Shown: one piece after another, positions 60,133 to 64,000 of the stretch
Layout of the letters: the number at the start of each line of letters is the position of its first letter
Numbering within the stretch: position 1 is the stretch's first letter
Assembly: GCA_964531735.1 (NCBI GenBank)
Contig: CAZHGD010000016.1
Coordinates: forward strand, 1-64,000
Reading direction: 5' to 3'
From: CAZHGD01 sp964531735
Lineage (GTDB): Bacteria > Armatimonadota > UBA10988
Length of the DNA: 64,000 nucleotides
Position numbers and translations under genes: made by a program
Notes under the pieces: generated by a model
Seen by the model: the letters and a program-made list of their open reading frames with translations, nothing else
Told to the model about the DNA's origin: nothing
Databases searched by the model: none

Positions 60133-62568
60133 TTGCCAAGCGATGAGGAGATCGACCGAGCCCTGGGTTCGTTGCGCGGCCGCGCCGATCTGCAGCGGCT
60201 GTTCGGCGCGGGCCTCGGCTGGGTCGCAGGTGACGGTCTGCCGGTGGTGGCGATGGTGCCCGGCACCGACTTCGCGGTGCTGTACTGCGCGCTACCGACC
60301 GCTGACCTGCGCCCCGCCGATGAGCGCGCGGCGGTCAACGCCTTGCTCGGCCGGCACCCCCACGGACTGTACGCGTGCAGCAACGCCGACGGTGACTGCT
60401 GGCACCTGATCTGGCCCGAGTACCCGCAGCGGCATCCCTCGCGCTGGGTCCTCCACCGTCTGGCGCTCCACGGCGCATGGGCGGCGGACGCGCTGTCTCT
60501 GCTGGGCCGGCTGACGGCTGGCGCGCCGACCGTGGCCGCTGTCGAGCGGGTCTGCCGCGCGGTCTTCGACCCGGCTGACCTGGCGGCGCAGTTCGCCGCC
60601 GAGTGCGCGCCGCCGGACGACGAGGCCTTCCGCGCCGGCCGCTGCGGGCGCTTCCCACTGGTCGCCCGCGAGCACACGCCGTACGACCAGACCGTGGCCG
60701 TCGACGCCGAGGTGCTGGCGCGGCCCGTGGAGCTCGGACCGGGTCGCGAGGCGGCCGGGCGCTACTACACGCCGAAGCTGGTGGCCACGTTCATGTGCCG
60801 CGAGGCCCTCAAGGCCTGGCTGTCCGGCCCGTTCGGCGTCGAGCCGGCCCGCCGGCTGGTGGATGACCGCGACCCGAGCGGCGTGCCGGCCAAGCCGGTG
60901 CTGACCGCACTGCGCGGGCTGCGGGTCTGTGACCCCGCTTGTGGCAGCGGCGCCTTCCTGGTGGCCATGATGCAGGAGCTGGTCGACCTGCGGCAGCTCC
61001 TTGGCGATGGCGCTGACGTGGCGGCGCAGGTGGTAGGCGAGTGCCTGTCCGGCACCGACCTGGACGCCGCGGCCGTGGCGGTGGCGCAACGGCGCCTGCG
61101 TCTGGCCGCCGGCGTGACTGCGCCGCTGGGCACCGGTGACGGCCTGATGGGTGGCCCGCCGCCGGCGCCGTTCGATGTGGTCGTCGGCAACCCGCCCTAT
61201 GTGCGCCACGAGCGCCTCGACAGCGCCTACAAGGCGCGGCTCCGCCAAGCCTATCCCGAGGTCGACACCGGCAGTGCCGACCTGTACGTGTACTTCCTGG
61301 CGCTGGCCCAACGGCTGCTGAAGGCCGACGGGGTGGGCTGCCTGATCACCGCCAACCGCTGGCTGCGCGCGGCCTACGCGGCCAAGCTGCGCGCGCTGCT
61401 GGCGCAGCGGTCGGCCTGCCGTCTGGTGGTCGACTTCGGCGAGGCGCCCGTCTTCGACGACGCGACCGTGGCGACGGCGGTAGTGCTCTGGCAGCAGCGG
61501 CCGCCGGATGGGACGCCGACGCGCCGTGTGAACGTGCGCGACTGGCCGGCCTGCCTGGTCGACGGCCTGACCGATCACGTGGCGGCACTGCGGTCGGCCT
61601 CGCCGCGCCCGGCGCGGCGGCCGACGGTGGGTGTGCCGCTCAGCGAGTATGCGGCAGGGCGCCTGTTCCGCGGCGTGGTCACCGGCTGCAACGACGCCTT
61701 CGTCCTCGACGGGCCGGGCCGGCAGCGCCTGCTGGCGCAGGACCCGGCGGCTGAGCAGTGGCTCTGCCCGGTGCTGCGTGGCGACGATGTGCGCCGCTAC
61801 GAGACCCACTTCCGCGAGCGTTACTTGCTGCGGTGTCCGCAGGGCTGGGACCAGTCCGGCGCCGAGGTGGTGTTGCGACACCTGGCGCCCTTTCGCGCGC
61901 GATTGACACCCAAGGCTGCGGCCGCCGAGCCGGGTCCGGGGCGGAAGCCCGGCCGTTACGCCTGGTGCGAATGGCAGGATGCCGTGGCCTACCTGGACAG
62001 CTTCGCGGCGCCGAAGCTGCTCTATCCGGACATCAGCCGCACCTGCCGGTTCGTCCTGGACGACACCGGCTGCCTGGGGCTCAACACCACGTACCTGATC
62101 GCCGGTGCCGACTGGTACCTGCTCGGCGTGCTGAACTCGGCGGCGGTACAGGACCACCTGCGCGAGTCGTGTTCGGTGCTGGGCGATGCGCACCATGGCG
62201 GGCGGCTGCGGTTCTTCAGTGTGCATCTGAACCGCGTGCCGGTGCCAGAGGCGGGCGAGCGCGACCGCCGAGACGTGGCAGACCTGGCGCAGCAGGCCCA
62301 GGCGCTGTGCGGGCAGCGGCGGCGCCAGATCGAAGCCTGGTTCGCCGTCGCCGGTGGCGCGACGGCGCAGTCGCACAGCCGCAATGCGCTGGAGGAGCCC
62401 TGGCGGCTGACGCTCGACGAGTGCGTGCATCTGGCCCGCCGGCAGCGGCTGAACGGCGCGCCGGCGCAGTTGGCGCGGCTGCGCGACGAGACGGCCGCGC
62501 TGACGGCGTCGGCGGAGGCCGTCAGCGGCGAGCTCGACCAGCGCGTCGCCGCGCTCTACGGTCGCTGA
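60133..62568 (+). CDS. Eco57I-like N6-adenine methyltransferase, solitary
   Basis: 811 residues from a TTG start that has GGAG six bases upstream. Methyltransferase motif I is DPACGSG (267-273) and motif IV is NPPY (353-356), the signature of class gamma/alpha adenine-N6 methyltransferases; a TaqI-specificity-like region lies in the C-terminal half (SEYAAGRLFRGVVTGCNDAFV). The N-terminal 200 residues resemble the linker region of type IIG enzymes, but no clear PD-(D/E)xK nuclease motif is visible. No separate nuclease, specificity or BREX gene is adjacent in the window. It may be an orphan methyltransferase or a defence component. Confidence 0.85.
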   Translation: MPSDEEIDRALGSLRGRADLQRLFGAGLGWVAGDGLPVVAMVPGTDFAVLYCALPTADLRPADERAAVNALLGRHPHGLYACSNADGDCWHLIWPEYPQRHPSRWVLHRLALHGAWAADALSLLGRLTAGAPTVAAVERVCRAVFDPADLAAQFAAECAPPDDEAFRAGRCGRFPLVAREHTPYDQTVAVDAEVLARPVELGPGREAAGRYYTPKLVATFMCREALKAWLSGPFGVEPARRLVDDRDPSGVPAKPVLTALRGLRVCDPACGSGAFLVAMMQELVDLRQLLGDGADVAAQVVGECLSGTDLDAAAVAVAQRRLRLAAGVTAPLGTGDGLMGGPPPAPFDVVVGNPPYVRHERLDSAYKARLRQAYPEVDTGSADLYVYFLALAQRLLKADGVGCLITANRWLRAAYAAKLRALLAQRSACRLVVDFGEAPVFDDATVATAVVLWQQRPPDGTPTRRVNVRDWPACLVDGLTDHVAALRSASPRPARRPTVGVPLSEYAAGRLFRGVVTGCNDAFVLDGPGRQRLLAQDPAAEQWLCPVLRGDDVRRYETHFRERYLLRCPQGWDQSGAEVVLRHLAPFRARLTPKAAAAEPGPGRKPGRYAWCEWQDAVAYLDSFAAPKLLYPDISRTCRFVLDDTGCLGLNTTYLIAGADWYLLGVLNSAAVQDHLRESCSVLGDAHHGGRLRFFSVHLNRVPVPEAGERDRRDVADLAQQAQALCGQRRRQIEAWFAVAGGATAQSHSRNALEEPWRLTLDECVHLARRQRLNGAPAQLARLRDETAALTASAEAVSGELDQRVAALYGR

Positions 62569-62621
62569 AGCAGCGCAGGTGCGGCGCGCCGGGCCGCGAA
62601 CCCAAGGGCGGGAGAGGCACC

Positions 62622-63125
62622 ATGCGGGCGCTCTGGGCCATCGCGCTGGTACCGCTGGCCATCTGGGCCGCGGGCGACGTCGAGCCGATCGGCTCGTTCG
62701 AGAGCGACGCCGACATGCCCTTGGTGGCCGGTGGCGCGCGCATCAAGCGCGTGGTCGAGCACGCCACCGACGGCCAGTGGGCGCTCGAGGTGGTCTTGCC
62801 CGGCGCCGAGCGCGACACCTGGCCCGGCGTGCTGCTCTACGGCGGCGCCAAGCCCGACTGGTCGCAGCGCGACTGCCTCCTGTTCGACGTGTACCTGGCC
62901 GGCGAGGCGCCGGTCTCGCTCGGGGTGCGCCTCGACGCCGGTGACAAGACCGCCTGGGACAGCCTCGATCTGCGCCCCGGTTGGAACCGCGACGCCGCGG
63001 TGTCCATCCGCGGACACGCCGGCGAAGTCGACCTGAAGCGCGTCAAGAGCATCCTGATCTACAAGGGCAAGCCGCGTCAGGACATCACGCTGTACGTCGA
63101 CCGACTGCGTTGGGGGCACCTTTAG
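62622..63125 (+). CDS. CBM-like N-terminal part of an interrupted GH123-like gene
   Basis: 167 residues with a signal peptide (MRALWAIALVPLAIWAAG) and GGAGAGG just before the ATG. It is a jelly-roll carbohydrate-binding domain (DVEPIGSFESDADMP...ERDTWPGVLLYGGAKPDWSQRDCLLFDVYL...ITLYVDRLRWGHL). It ends at a TAG (63123-63125). The same frame continues without interruption into a GH123-like sequence, and the other GH123-like gene here has this CBM as its first domain. It could be an independent secreted lectin-like protein, but a broken gene is more likely. Confidence 0.7.
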   Translation: MRALWAIALVPLAIWAAGDVEPIGSFESDADMPLVAGGARIKRVVEHATDGQWALEVVLPGAERDTWPGVLLYGGAKPDWSQRDCLLFDVYLAGEAPVSLGVRLDAGDKTAWDSLDLRPGWNRDAAVSIRGHAGEVDLKRVKSILIYKGKPRQDITLYVDRLRWGHL

Positions 63126-64000
63126 CAGCGGTTGCTGCGCGTGGTGCACCGCGAGACGCGGCCACGACCGACCCCCACCGCGGCCCAGCGCCAGGCCGGC
63201 TTCATCGCCTTCGCGCGCCCGTGGATGTCGTTCGTGTTCCCGACCGCGCGGCCGGACACCGAGACCGACGGCCTACGGCTGTTCAGCGCCCAGGGGCAGA
63301 CCGAGCCGACGGCGCTGAGCATCTACGCCCTGCGCGACCTGCCCGGCGTGCGTGTCACCATGGGCGCGCTGCGCGGCCCCGACGGCGCGGTCTTGCCCGC
63401 GGAGGCGTGGTCGATCCAGCAGATCGAGCACCTGAGCAAGCGCCTGGCCTACTCAGGTGACCGCTACGTGGTCGACATGCCCACCTGGCTGGCGCCGCAC
63501 GCGGCGCCGGTGGGCGTGGCCGCCGACCGCACGCGCACGTTCCAACTCAGCCTGGCCACGCCCGCCACGGCCGTGCCGGGGCTCTACCGCGGCCAGGTGA
63601 CGGTGACGGCCGGCGACGAGCGGCGCGAGGTGCCCTTGACCGTGCGCATTCTGCCCTTCAGGCTGCCGGAGTTGCCGGGCTACCTCTACGGCGAGTACTA
63701 CCGGCTGATGGGCCGCTACACCGACACGGCGGCCAAGGTGCGGGCCGACCTGGCCGACATGCGGGCGCACGGCATGACCTCGATCGGCCTGTGCATCGGC
63801 GTGGACCCGCGCAGCTACACGGTCGAAGGCGACCAGGTGCGGTTCCACTTCAGCGGTGACACGCCGTTCGAATGGGTCCTGACCGCCTACCGCGAGTTCG
63901 GCTTCCCGTCACCACTGGTGCTGCTGTCCGACTCCGGGCAGGATGCCTGCGCGGCCGCGGGCCTGAAGGTCACCGAGCCGCGCTTCGAGCGCCTCTACGT
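63126..64000 (+). pseudogene. GH123-like C-terminal part after an in-frame TAG, partial
   Basis: In the same frame as the preceding part, directly behind the TAG, an open frame of 291 codons runs to the window edge. It contains the DUF4091/GH123 entry segment (AGFIAFARPWMSFVFP, GLYRGQVTVTAGDERREVPLTVRILPFRLPELPGYLYGEYYRLMG) and the start of the barrel (GMTSIGLCIGVD). There is no signal peptide and no convincing ribosome-binding site; GTG at 63141 and TTG at 63132 are the first possible starts. It is more likely one gene with a nonsense mutation, a sequencing error or read-through. The gene continues beyond 64000. Confidence 0.7.

Overview
High-GC bacterial DNA (about 70% G+C throughout) carrying roughly 35 protein genes on both strands, one 100-N scaffold gap, small repeats and no RNA gene or CRISPR array that I can see. 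The best taxonomic pointers are a DUF1559-type pseudopilin (38071-38781) with the AREKARQSSCxSNCKQ segment after its prepilin N-terminus, a TIGR03790-like protein, several GH123/DUF4091-like proteins and parallel beta-helix proteins, and the absence of SusC/SusD genes. That mix is typical of Armatimonadota, or of planctomycete-like environmental lineages. I favour an Armatimonadota-like organism, with moderate confidence.

Region by region. 1-5772 (minus strand): a tight operon of two secreted beta-helix proteins, a YkuD L,D-transpeptidase, an unknown protein and a polysaccharide-deacetylase-like protein. 5873-12598: three secreted carbohydrate-related proteins (multidomain CBM protein, GH123/DUF4091-like, sialidase-like propeller). 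12771-20125 (minus): an operon of UroD-like protein, large GH-A-like hydrolase with a CBM9-like end, GH28 and PHP lipoprotein. 20299-25616 (plus): a frameshifted membrane pentapeptide-repeat protein, an aldo/keto reductase with Fe-S cysteines, a TIGR03790-like protein and a Cys-rich protein. 25618-26081: a cluster of short inverted-repeat (MITE-like) elements around the gap. 26249-33666: two giant secreted TIM-barrel proteins. 33669-38781: a six-hairpin glycosidase, a carboxypeptidase-regulatory-like protein, a second UroD-like protein and the pseudopilin. 38916-42041: a LamG plus beta-helix lipoprotein.

42203-47532 is a translationally coupled cassette: nucleotidyltransferase-PfkB fusion, SDR epimerase, split transketolase and Zn-type dehydrogenase. 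It looks like a dedicated pathway for an activated sugar or polyol. 47571-52257 adds three more secreted carbohydrate-related enzymes, and 52541-56086 is a heparinase II/III-type lyase. 56215-60107 is a six-gene membrane operon of unknown function driven by a near-consensus promoter, followed by a solitary Eco57I-like adenine methyltransferase. The window ends in a GH123-like gene cut by an in-frame TAG.

Taken together, this is a saprophyte's carbohydrate-foraging region: many secreted hydrolases and lyases with carbohydrate-binding modules, interleaved with a surface-sugar cassette. The two least explained loci are the membrane operon and the sugar cassette. Promoters with a TTGnnn -35 or an extended -10, and a short 5' leader, recur ahead of several of these genes.
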